Source: Tsukamurella conjunctivitidis (lineage in GTDB: Bacteria > Actinomycetota > Actinomycetes > Mycobacteriales > Mycobacteriaceae). Taken from it: 64,000 bases of DNA. The stretch covers positions 1-64,000 of the forward strand of contig NZ_VIGX01000019.1 of assembly GCF_007858475.1 (NCBI RefSeq), read 5' to 3'. The stretch's first letter is position 1; the number at the start of each line of letters is the position of its first letter. Shown in pieces: positions 10,358 to 18,800 of this stretch. The position numbers were made by a program, and so were the translations under genes. Under the pieces are notes generated by a model that did no database searches, had not been told where the DNA came from, and saw only the letters and a program-made list of their open reading frames with translations.

Positions 10358-10801
10358 ATGGCCTTCACCATCGATCACAGCCGCGAGATCGCGGCGCCGC
10401 CCGCGCTCGTCTGGCAGGCGCTCACCGACTTCGCCTCCTACTCGCAGTGGAACCCCTTCGCGGTCGAGGCGAGCTGCGACCTGCGCCCCGGAGCGCCCAT
10501 CACCATGCGCGTGGCGCTGCGCCCCCCGAAGGTGATGACGCAGAAGGAGTACATCGTCTCCGTCGACGAGGGCCGCGGATTCGCCTACGCCATGAAGCCC
10601 GCCCCCGCCGGCCTGCTGCGCAGCATCCGCGAGCAGGACATCGTCGACCTGGGCGACGGTCGGTCGCGGTACACCTCGCACTTCCAGCTCGACGGTCCGC
10701 TCTCGCCCGTCGTCGGTGCCCTCCTCGGCGCGAACCTGCGGCGCGGCTTCGACGGCAACGTCGACGGCCTCGTCCGGCGCGCCGAGTTCCTCGCGCGCTG
10801 A
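10358..10801 (+). CDS. SRPBCC (START-like) family protein
   Basis: A 147-aa polyketide cyclase/Bet v1-like protein. The opening MAFTIDHSREIAAPPALVW followed by QALTDFASYSQWNPF is the usual SRPBCC N-terminus (first strand and helix, with the conserved W-NPF). The single domain fills the protein, giving a hydrophobic cavity for a small lipid or aromatic ligand. I prefer the ATG at 10358 to the one at 10340 because homologs begin directly with the first strand and a TACCGT element lies 6 bp upstream. Ligand unknown. Confidence 0.82.
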   Translation: MAFTIDHSREIAAPPALVWQALTDFASYSQWNPFAVEASCDLRPGAPITMRVALRPPKVMTQKEYIVSVDEGRGFAYAMKPAPAGLLRSIREQDIVDLGDGRSRYTSHFQLDGPLSPVVGALLGANLRRGFDGNVDGLVRRAEFLAR

Positions 10802-10825
10802 TCCGCGCCGCGCACGGCGCCGCGG

Positions 10826-11035
10826 TCAGCCGTCCATGCGGAAGCCGATCTTGAGCGTCACCTGGGTGTGCGCCACCGCGCCGTTCTCGATGTGCCCGCG
10901 CGTGGACACCACCTCGAACCACTCCAGATTCCGCATCGTCTGCGCGGCGCGGTCGACCGCGTTCGCGATGGCCGCGTCGAAGCCCTCCGTGGAGGTCCCG
11001 ACGACTTCGATCACTCGGTACACGTTGTTCGTCAT
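10826..11035 (-). CDS. Dodecin family flavin-binding protein
   Basis: A 69-aa dodecin: small beta-alpha-beta-beta subunits form a hollow dodecamer that stores or buffers FMN/riboflavin (CoA in some actinobacteria). The family pattern is complete: NVYRVIEVVGTSTEGFDAAI at the N-terminus, NAVDRAAQTMRNLEWFEV with the flavin-stacking tryptophan, and TRGHIENGAVAHTQVTLKIGF at the end. It lies between convergent and same-strand genes without overlap, so it is probably monocistronic. Confidence 0.93.
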   Translation of the reverse strand: MTNNVYRVIEVVGTSTEGFDAAIANAVDRAAQTMRNLEWFEVVSTRGHIENGAVAHTQVTLKIGFRMDG

Positions 11036-11098
11036 ACCTGTCCATGTTCCGCTTCTCCGGCGATCGGGGTGGCGGAACGGGCAGGACGACGGTCCGCG

Positions 11099-11488
11099 CT
11101 ACCGCGCGCGGGCGCGGCGGGTGAACCGAGCGGTCGCGCGGGCGACGACCCGGTCGTCGGCGTCGGTGACCCGGATGACGAACAGGTCCTCCTTGGGAAG
11201 ACGCTCGCCGATGCTCGCCTCCGCGCGCAGGACGTCGCCGCGGCGCGTCGGGCGCAGGTAGTCGATGTGGATCGCGCTGGCGACGCCGGTGTGCTCGTCG
11301 TCGTTCGCCGCTGCCGCCACCGCCGTGCCCGCCATCGCGAAGACGAAGGCGCCGTGGGTGGTGTCGTGCGGGTTGAGGTGGTCCTCGGTGACCGTCGCCG
11401 TCGCCACCGCGCGGCCGCCGCCGTGCCCCGTCACCTCGATCCCGAGGAACTTCGCGTAGCGATCGACGGGCTGCTGCGGGCTGCTCAT
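11099..11488 (-). CDS. PaaI-type hotdog-fold thioesterase
   Basis: A 129-aa acyl-CoA thioesterase of the PaaI/4HBT group. The segment NPHDTTHGAFVFAMAGTAVA carries the central helix and HGG-like motif (HGA) used by this family, with DYLRPTRRGDVLRAEA in the following strands. It is the last gene of the malonate operon: its ATG overlaps the stop of the MatB fusion gene by 4 bp (ATGA). It may recycle CoA from dead-end malonyl- or acyl-CoA esters; that role is inference from context. No phenylacetate genes are nearby. Confidence 0.85.
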   Translation of the reverse strand: MSSPQQPVDRYAKFLGIEVTGHGGGRAVATATVTEDHLNPHDTTHGAFVFAMAGTAVAAAANDDEHTGVASAIHIDYLRPTRRGDVLRAEASIGERLPKEDLFVIRVTDADDRVVARATARFTRRARAR

Positions 11489-13635
11489 CGGTCCATCCTC
11501 TCCGATCGCGCATCCGCCGCCGCGAGGGCGTCACGCATCGCCGCGCGCTCGGCCTCCGGCCACGGGCCGGACTCGGCGAGCGGGATCTCGGTCATGAAGC
11601 GCCGCTGGGCCTCCGGGATCCGCGTCACGAACCCGTCGGGGTCGCGGCCCGCCGTCGCGTAGAGGTCGGGGCCGTCGGCGTAGTACGGATCGATGAGGAC
11701 TGCAGTGCCGTCGGCGCGGCGCATGACGTTCGACGGGTTGGTGTCCAGCGGCCCGCACCACGGCAGCTCCCGGAGTGCCTTCGCGTGGATCCGGGCGACG
11801 ATCGCCGCCAGCTCCGCGACGGGCTCCGCACGGGTCTCGAGCGAGCGGTGGAAGGACTCCGCCACCTCCTGCGGGGCGTCTTCGAGCCGCTCCAGGACCT
11901 GCAGGTCGCCGCCGCCCGCGAGCCGGCGGTGCGCGTGCAACGCCGGAACCCGACCCGTGCCCACCGCCTCCCGGTAGAGGGCCGCGGTGTACGGGCCGAC
12001 GGGGTCGAACGGGCTGATCCGTGCGACGAGCGCACCGTCGGGCGAGGCCAGGACGATCGCCCAGTCCCCGGCACCACAGCGCGTCCACCCCGCCGCGGTG
12101 AACGCAGCCTGGGCGGCACGGTGGTCGGCCTCGGGCGGCAGGTCGACGGGGAGCGCATCCATCCGCCCAGTCTGCCCGGCGGGGGCGCACGCGGGGCCGT
12201 CCGCGGTGCCGCGGATCAGGGCGGCCTTCTGCACCTTGCCCATGGCGTTGCGGGGCAGGGCGTCGACGAAACGGACCTCGCGCGGCCGTTTGTGCCACGA
12301 CAGCTCGTGGGCGACGTGCGCGGTGAGCTTCTCGGCCGCCGCATCGTTGCCGCTCCCGAAGGCGGCAACCACGTACGCGACGATCCGCTGCCCGAGGTCG
12401 GCGTCCGGCACGCCGACGACGGCGACCTCCCGGACCTCGGGGTGTGCCAGCAGCGAGGTCTCGATCTCGCCCGCCCCGATCCGGTAGCCGCCGGACTTGA
12501 TGAGGTCGACGGATTCCCGCCCGACGATGCGATGGAACCCGGCCGCGTCCTTGATCGCGACATCGCCTGTGACGAACCATCCGTCGTCGGTCCAGGACGC
12601 TGCGGTCGCCTCCGGTCGGCCGAGGTAGCCCGCGAACAGCATGGGGCCGCGCACCTCGAGCCGGCCGACGCTCTCGCCGTCGGCGGGCACCTCGGTGCCG
12701 TCCTCGTTGCGCAATCGCGTCCGCACACCGTCGACCGTGGAGCCGACCCACCCGGGACGGCGCTCCCCGTCGGCACGGGTGCTGAGCGTGATCATGGTCT
12801 CCGTCATCCCGTACCGCTCGATCGGTGCGTGGCCGGTGAGCGCGTGCAGCCGCTCGAAGACCGGTGCGGGGAGCGGCGCGCTGCCGGAGACGAGCAGCCG
12901 AGCGCCGGCCAGCGCTCGGGCGCTCGTCTCGTCCGCGGCGATCCGCCCCCACACCGTCGGCACCCCGAAGTACATGGTGGCGGGGGTCGCGGCGTACCGC
13001 TCAGGCGTCGCCTTCCCGGTGTGCACCACGCGCGAGCCGATGTGCAGCGACCCGAGGACGCCGAGGATGAGGCCGTGGGTGTGGAACAGCGGAAGCCCGT
13101 GCGCGACGGTGTCGCGGTCGGTCCAGTCCCACGCCTCGGCGAGCGCGTCGAGGCCCGCCGCGATCGCGCGGCGACTGAGCAGTACGCCCTTCGGTGCACC
13201 CGTGGTGCCCGACGTGTAGAGGATCATCGCGATGGAGTCGTCCTCCCCCGTGCGGACCACCGGGGCGAGGCTCTCGGCCTCCGCTCCTACGGTGAGGCCG
13301 ACCGAGTGGACGGGCAGACGGGCGGGCTCGCGCGTCTCGCCGACCCACGCGGTCGCCGCTGAGTCCGCGACGATGTGGGACACCTCGGCAGGCCCGGCGT
13401 CCGGCGGGACGGGCACCACCGTGATGCCGGTGAGCAGGCATCCGGTGACCGCCACGACGGTCTCGAGAGTCGGTGTGGCGCAGACCGCGACCGGACCGCG
13501 GGTGTTCAGAGAAGCGGCGAAGGACAGCGCGGCGGAGCGCAGTCCGGCGCGCGAGATGCTGCGGCTGTCGACGGTCACGGCTCGCGGATCGTCGGAACGC
13601 GTGGGATCGAGGAGCGCGGAGAGCAGGGCAGTCAT
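11485..13635 (-). CDS. matB: Malonyl-CoA synthetase (MatB-like) fused to a kinase-like domain
   Basis: A 716-aa protein. Residues 1-~485 match MatB, which makes malonyl-CoA from malonate, ATP and CoA: the P-loop LYTSGTTGAPKG, ERYGMTET, the hinge TGDVAIKDAAGFHRIVGR and the catalytic lysine in PRNAMGKVQK. After a linker (486-~505) comes ~210 aa with aminoglycoside-phosphotransferase-like features: LVARIS, a YREA helix, catalytic-loop-like GPLDTNPSNVM and LIDPYY. No stop lies between the parts. An internal ATG at 12162 marks where a separate gene could have begun. ATGA overlaps with matC upstream and the thioesterase downstream show one operon. The fusion is unusual for MatB, normally ~500 aa. 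Confidence 0.88.
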   Translation of the reverse strand: MTALLSALLDPTRSDDPRAVTVDSRSISRAGLRSAALSFAASLNTRGPVAVCATPTLETVVAVTGCLLTGITVVPVPPDAGPAEVSHIVADSAATAWVGETREPARLPVHSVGLTVGAEAESLAPVVRTGEDDSIAMILYTSGTTGAPKGVLLSRRAIAAGLDALAEAWDWTDRDTVAHGLPLFHTHGLILGVLGSLHIGSRVVHTGKATPERYAATPATMYFGVPTVWGRIAADETSARALAGARLLVSGSAPLPAPVFERLHALTGHAPIERYGMTETMITLSTRADGERRPGWVGSTVDGVRTRLRNEDGTEVPADGESVGRLEVRGPMLFAGYLGRPEATAASWTDDGWFVTGDVAIKDAAGFHRIVGRESVDLIKSGGYRIGAGEIETSLLAHPEVREVAVVGVPDADLGQRIVAYVVAAFGSGNDAAAEKLTAHVAHELSWHKRPREVRFVDALPRNAMGKVQKAALIRGTADGPACAPAGQTGRMDALPVDLPPEADHRAAQAAFTAAGWTRCGAGDWAIVLASPDGALVARISPFDPVGPYTAALYREAVGTGRVPALHAHRRLAGGGDLQVLERLEDAPQEVAESFHRSLETRAEPVAELAAIVARIHAKALRELPWCGPLDTNPSNVMRRADGTAVLIDPYYADGPDLYATAGRDPDGFVTRIPEAQRRFMTEIPLAESGPWPEAERAAMRDALAAADARSERMDR

Positions 13636-14972
13636 GAGAACACCATTCCGGGGACGATGAGGGTGAGGGTGAGAGCGATCGGGCCGACGACCACCATGGA
13701 CAGGCCCCAGCGCGTGAGCATTCGGGTCATCCGCGGTCGCTCGGCCTCGTCGACCGTCGTGGCGACGTACGTGGCGCCGACGGTCGAGAACGGCGAGACA
13801 TCGACGATCGAGGAGCACACACCGATGGCGCAGATCAGTGCCCATCCGGGAATGCCGCCGTCGGCGATGAGCGGGAGCGCGAGGGGTACGAGCGCGGCGA
13901 GCATCCCGGTGGTGGAGGCGAACGCCGAGATCAGCGCGGCAGCTGCGCACAGCAGGAGCGCGGCGACGAGCGGCGAACCGAGGTGGACCGCCTGCCGGCC
14001 GAGCATGTCCACCACGCCGAGCTCGGTGAGCACGCCGACGAACGTGATGATTCCGCCGACGAGAAGGACCGAGCCCCAGTCGATCCTGGTCATCGCCTGC
14101 TTACCCGCGGCGGGGTCGACGAGGGCGAGGACGGCGCCGAGCGCGAAACCGAGGACACCGATGTCGGGTTCCAGGCCGCTGACCGAGAGCGCGATCACGG
14201 TGCCCACCAGGCCGGCCATGGCGACGATGGTGAGGGTCTGGATCGGCGTCGGTCGGCCGGGCCTCGCCGGCTCGGCGGCCGGGCCGTCGTCGTCGACAGT
14301 GAGGGTCGACTGGCCCGATTCGGAGAGTGCGGCTCCCCGGGCGACCATGGCCTCCGCGAACGCGGGGGTGCGACGTTCCACGCGGGAGCGCCCGAAGAGG
14401 GCGTAGGCGACGGCGACCAGCACCACGTTCACGGCGACGGCGACGCCGAACAGGAGGAGCGGGCTCAGGGTGATGCCCGCCGCGTCGGCCGTGCCCCAGG
14501 TGATGATCCCGAACAGACTGGTCGGCGCGAAGGCGCCCGCGCTGAGCCCGGCGCCCATGGACAGCGCCATCAGCATCGGATCGATGCCGCGGCGGTGCGC
14601 GATGCTCATACCCATCGGCGCCATCACCAGGCCTCCGAGCGGCGCGCCCATCGCCGAGAGCCCGGCGGTCAGCACGAAGAAGGCGGCGGGGAAGAGCTTG
14701 TCGCGCCCGCCGACTCGGGCGAGCGAGGACTCGATGAGCCAGTCGACGGTGCCGTTGGCGTGGGCGACGCCGAAGAAGTAGGTCACCCCGACGAGGAGCA
14801 CCAGGATCGACAGGGGGAACTCCGCGACGACGTCCTTGAGCGCCATGTCCGCGACCCACAGTCCCACGCCGCATGCGGCGGGGAACATGACGATCCCGAT
14901 GTTGACGTTCCGCGCTGCGGAGAGCGCGAAGACCGCGATGAACACTCCCAGCGCTATCAGTTGTGCTGACAC
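13632..14972 (-). CDS. matC: Malonate/dicarboxylate transporter, MatC family
   Basis: A 446-aa membrane carrier with about 12 hydrophobic segments. The N-terminal ~150 residues resemble the MatC_N domain (SLC13-like ion transporter superfamily), with NVNIGIVMFPAACGVGLWV and LLVGVTYFFGVAHANGTVDW; the C-terminal half has SAFASTTGMLAALVPLALP. The likely role is malonate uptake for the adjacent MatB. The start is a GTG preceded by AGAGGG with 5 bp spacing; the longer frame has no ribosome site. The stop overlaps the matB start (ATGA). A palindromic operator lies 21 bp upstream, between this gene and the IclR regulator. Confidence 0.87.
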   Translation of the reverse strand: MSAQLIALGVFIAVFALSAARNVNIGIVMFPAACGVGLWVADMALKDVVAEFPLSILVLLVGVTYFFGVAHANGTVDWLIESSLARVGGRDKLFPAAFFVLTAGLSAMGAPLGGLVMAPMGMSIAHRRGIDPMLMALSMGAGLSAGAFAPTSLFGIITWGTADAAGITLSPLLLFGVAVAVNVVLVAVAYALFGRSRVERRTPAFAEAMVARGAALSESGQSTLTVDDDGPAAEPARPGRPTPIQTLTIVAMAGLVGTVIALSVSGLEPDIGVLGFALGAVLALVDPAAGKQAMTRIDWGSVLLVGGIITFVGVLTELGVVDMLGRQAVHLGSPLVAALLLCAAAALISAFASTTGMLAALVPLALPLIADGGIPGWALICAIGVCSSIVDVSPFSTVGATYVATTVDEAERPRMTRMLTRWGLSMVVVGPIALTLTLIVPGMVFS

Positions 14973-14992
14973 GGGACCCTCTTTTCCTATCG

Positions 14993-15015
14993 GTCCACTG
15001 TGTAGCACAATGGAC
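14993..15015. promoter_or_regulatory. IclR-type operator between matC and the regulator gene
   Basis: A 23-bp dyad: half-sites GTCCA-N-TGTG and CACA-N-TGGAC around a 3-bp centre. Nine of ten positions in each arm pair perfectly. A third half-site-like ATGGACC follows at 15022-15028. It sits in the 100-bp divergent region, 21 bp upstream of the matC GTG and 58 bp from the regulator ATG, where a regulator could control both promoters. IclR proteins bind palindromes of this size. Confidence 0.72.
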
Positions 15016-15072
15016 TACTGAATGGACCAGCGGGATGTAATGTAGATCACGGCCGAGGAGGAGGGCAAGGGA

Positions 15073-15816
15073 ATGGCCACGAACAGTGTGGTTTCTGCGT
15101 TCAAGGTGCTCGAAGCGGTGGCGCGGATGCAGCCGGTGGGGTTGTCCGAACTCGCGCGTGCGGTGGATCTGCCCAAGAGCACGACGCAACGGTGCCTGCT
15201 CACGCTGCACGAGGTGGGGTGGCTGGCGCCGACCGAGAGCAGTCCGCCGCGCTGGCAGATGACCTACCGGGCGATCGCGGTGTGCGGTCGGGCCGGCGTG
15301 GGGCGCGGACTGCGCGACGTGGCGATCGCCACGATGAACGAGCTGCAGCTCGCGACGACGGAGACCGTGCATCTGTGCGCACCCGACGGCGATTCGCTGG
15401 TGCTCATCGAGCGTCTCGACACCTCGCACCCGCTCCGCGCGTTCCTGCCGCTGGGCGAGCGGATCTCCTTGCACGCCAGCGCTACCGGGCTCGCCTACCT
15501 GTCCGCGTGCGCCCCGGAGACCGTCGACGCGTATCTGGCCGGCCCGCTCGTCGCGTCGACTCCGGACTCGATCACCGATCCCGCGCGGCTGCGTACCGTC
15601 CTCGCCGGGGTGACCGAGCGGGGGTACTCGACGAACGTCGGCGGGTTGTCCGTGGGGATCAGCTCGATCGGCGCCCCGATCCTCGACCACGGCGGCACGC
15701 CGGTGGGTGCGATCTCGGTCTCCGGGCCGAGCAGCCGGCTCGTCGAGGACCGCTTCGACGAGCTGGGACCGCAGGTCGCGGGAGCCGCCGCCCGCATCGG
15801 ACAGCTCCTCCACTGA
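15073..15816 (+). CDS. IclR family transcriptional regulator of the malonate genes
   Basis: A 247-aa IclR regulator. Winged helix-turn-helix at residues 5-65 (SAFKVLEAVARMQPVGLSEL, then LPKSTTQRCLLTLHEVGWL); ligand-binding IclR domain at 75-245 with HLCAPDGDSLVLIERLD, LPLGERISLHASATGLAYL and RGYSTNVGGLSVGISSIGAPI. Strong ribosome site GAGGAGGAGGGCAAGGGA before the ATG. It is divergent from matC and faces a matching operator, so malonate or malonyl-CoA is the likely effector (inference; other actinobacterial mat loci use GntR-type regulators). It is convergent with lhr. Confidence 0.92.
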   Translation: MATNSVVSAFKVLEAVARMQPVGLSELARAVDLPKSTTQRCLLTLHEVGWLAPTESSPPRWQMTYRAIAVCGRAGVGRGLRDVAIATMNELQLATTETVHLCAPDGDSLVLIERLDTSHPLRAFLPLGERISLHASATGLAYLSACAPETVDAYLAGPLVASTPDSITDPARLRTVLAGVTERGYSTNVGGLSVGISSIGAPILDHGGTPVGAISVSGPSSRLVEDRFDELGPQVAGAAARIGQLLH

Positions 15817-15856
15817 CCGGTGGTCCGTCCCGGCCGGATCGCACCCGGGAGGCGGC

Positions 15857-18800
15857 TCAGCGGACGCGAAGGCCTTTCGGGGTGCGCGCGAAGCCCGCGG
15901 CGGTGAGTGCCCCGGCCAGCGGGGACGTCAGGGCGGGGGCGCCGTCGATCTTCTCGACGGTCAGGCCGCCGAGCCGCGGCGCGGCACTCGCCAGCGCAGC
16001 GAGCGCGGGTTCCGGTGCGTCCGTGAAGGTCAGGAGGGTGCGGCCGCCCCGCTCGACGAAGAGGGCGAGTGCGCCGTCGACCAGAACGACGAGTGCCCCG
16101 GCCTTGCGCCCGGGACGCGCACCGTCGTCGCCGCGGTCGGGCCAGGGCAGCGCCGCGCCGTACGGGTTGGCGGGGTCGGTGGCGGCGAGCACGAACGCGG
16201 AGGTCTCGCCGCGCTGCTCGGCCCGCTCGAGCGCGGTCGCCGCGTCGCGCAGCGCGTCGACGGTGCCGCCCCGCGCGAACTGGGCCGCACCGAGCCGCTC
16301 GATGAAGTAGCCGCGGCGCGCCTTCCCGGACTCCTCGAAGGCGGCAAGGGTGCGGTAGATCCGCGCGAAGCCGCCCTCGACGTGCTCGGCCATCACCGCG
16401 CCGCGGGTCACCACGCCGTACCTCTCCAGCAGTTGCTCTGCCAGCGCGGCGGACTGCTCCGTGGCGCTCGCCTCCGCCGGCGCGGGAGGCAACGACCATC
16501 GCCCTGCGACCATCGGCGGCGCCTGGTCCACCGCCACGCGGAAGCGCGCGCGGGGCGCGCGCCGTGGGGTGCGGTGTGCGGTCGCGCGCCGGCCTCCGGC
16601 GAGCAGCGCCCGTACCGGCGCGAAGGTGTCGCCCGTGAGCCGGCCCGCCCACACCAGATCCCACAGCGCCTCCGGGGTGGCGCCGGTGAGCTGGCGGTAG
16701 AAGTACGCGCCGCCGCCGCGGACCACGTCCTCGATCGCTGCGTGTGCGTCGGTGGTGTCGAGCGGTCCGGGCGGCGGCAGAGTGAGCGGTGCGAGATCCG
16801 CGGGGTGGAAGGCGATCCAGCCGTCCTGCGCGCCGATCGCGCCGTGCCCGGTCCACACCACCTCGCCGGTGCCGGTGAGCTCGTCGAGCATCGCGGGGGA
16901 GTAGTCGGTGACGCGCTGCGGCAGCACCACGGACTCCCACGCGGAGGCGGGGATCGGGACTCCGGCGAGCTGGTCGACCACGGCAGCGACACCGTCGATG
17001 CCGCGCAGCGGGGCCGTGAGGTGGTGCCAGCCCGCGAGGAACTCGGCGTAGGCGCGCTCGGGCACCGGCTCCACGTCCTGCCGGAGCCGGGCGAGGCTGC
17101 GCTGGCGGATCCGGCGCAAGACGTCCGTCTCGCAGAACTGCGGCACACCGTCGACGCCCGCGTCGGCCCCCTCCGGGACGAACCGGCCCTCGATCACGCG
17201 GCGCGCCGCGACCAGTTCGGCGAGCGGGCGCTGCACCACCGCGACGCCCAGGCCGTAGCGTGCGGCGACCTCGGCGGCGGTGAACGGGCCGTGCCGGCGG
17301 GCGTACCGGGCGACCAGGTCCCCGACGGGATCGGGCACGGCGGCGGTGAACGCCGATGCGATGCCCGGCTGCAGGGGCACGCCCAGGCCGTCGCGCAGCC
17401 GCGCCGCATCCTCGACGGCGGCGATCCACCCGTCGCCGTACTCGAAGACGCGGCCGGCGGCGAGCAGCTCGTCCACAGCGGTGGGCGCGTCGTCGGACCG
17501 TTCGTCGATCTCGGCCCGGGTGAGCGGGCCCAGCTCCCGGATGAGGTCCGACACCTGCTCGACGGTGCGTGCCCGGTAGCCCGGTGCCGTGCGCTGCACC
17601 TGCGCGGCGATCTCCTGCAGGATCTCGGCGTCGAGCAATTCGGTCAGCTCGACCCTGCCGAGAAGCTGGGAGAGCACCGCCGGATCCAGGCTGAGCACCG
17701 CCGCGCGCCGCTCGGCGAGCGGCGCATCGCCCTCGTACATGAACGCGCCGACGTAACTGAACAGGAGCGACGCCGCGAACGGCGACGGTGCGGGTGTCTC
17801 GACCTCGGCGAGGCGGACGGAGCGGGAGTCGAGGGCGCGGTGCACGGCGATCAGCTCCGGCACGTCGTAGACGTCCTGCAGGCACTCGCGGACGGCCTCG
17901 AGCACGATCGGGAACTGCGGGTAGCCCCGCGCCACCTCGAGCAACTGGCTCGCGCGCTGGCGCTGCTGCCACAGCGGGGCGCGCTTGCCCGGGTCCCGGC
18001 GGGGCAGGAGCAGGGCGCGCGCGGCGCACTCGCGGAACCGGGAGGCGAACAGCGCGCTGGACCCGACGGCGTCGGTGACCAGCGCGTCGATCTCGTCGGG
18101 CTCGAACCGGAAGAGCTCGGCGCCGGGCGGGGTGTCGTCGGTGTCGGGCAGGCGGACCAGGATCCCGTCGTCCGTGGCGGTGACGGCGCCGGACAGCCCG
18201 AGGGTGGCGTTCAGGCGGGCGCCGATCGCGAGAGCCCAGGGCGCGTGCACCTTCATGCCGAGGGGCGAGTGCAGGGCGATCCGCCAGTCGCCGAGCTCGT
18301 CGCGGAACCGCTCGACGACCAGCGTGCGGTCGGTGGGGAGCACGCCGGTGGCCCGCTGCTGCTCGTCGAGGAGGGCGACGAGGTTGTCGCCGGCCCACTC
18401 GCCGAGACCCACCGCCTGCGCCCGCGCGCGCTGGGCCGGTCCGTCGAGCGCCGTGAACTCGCGCGTGAACCGGCCGATGGCGCGGCCCAGCTCGGCGGGG
18501 CGACCCACGGTGTCGCCGATCCAGAAGGGCAGGCGCCCGGGCTGCCCGAACGCGGGGGAGACGAGCACGCGGTCGTGCGTGATCTCCTCGATCCTCCAAC
18601 TGGTGGCGCCGAGGGCGAAGACATCGCCCACACGGGACTCGTAGACCATCTCCTCGTCGAGTTCGCCGACGCGGGAGGCCTTCTCGCCCACCATGAAGAC
18701 ACCGAACAGGCCGCGGTCGGGGATGGCGCCGCCGGAGGTGACGGCGAGCCGTCCCGCGCCGGGCCGACCGGTGAGCGTGCCGGCGTCCCGGTCCCAGACC

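Noticed and set aside
11485-12162. Separate kinase-like gene starting at the ATG at 12162
   Set aside because: No stop codon divides it from the MatB part, so a single fused gene is annotated; the alternative is kept as a finding.
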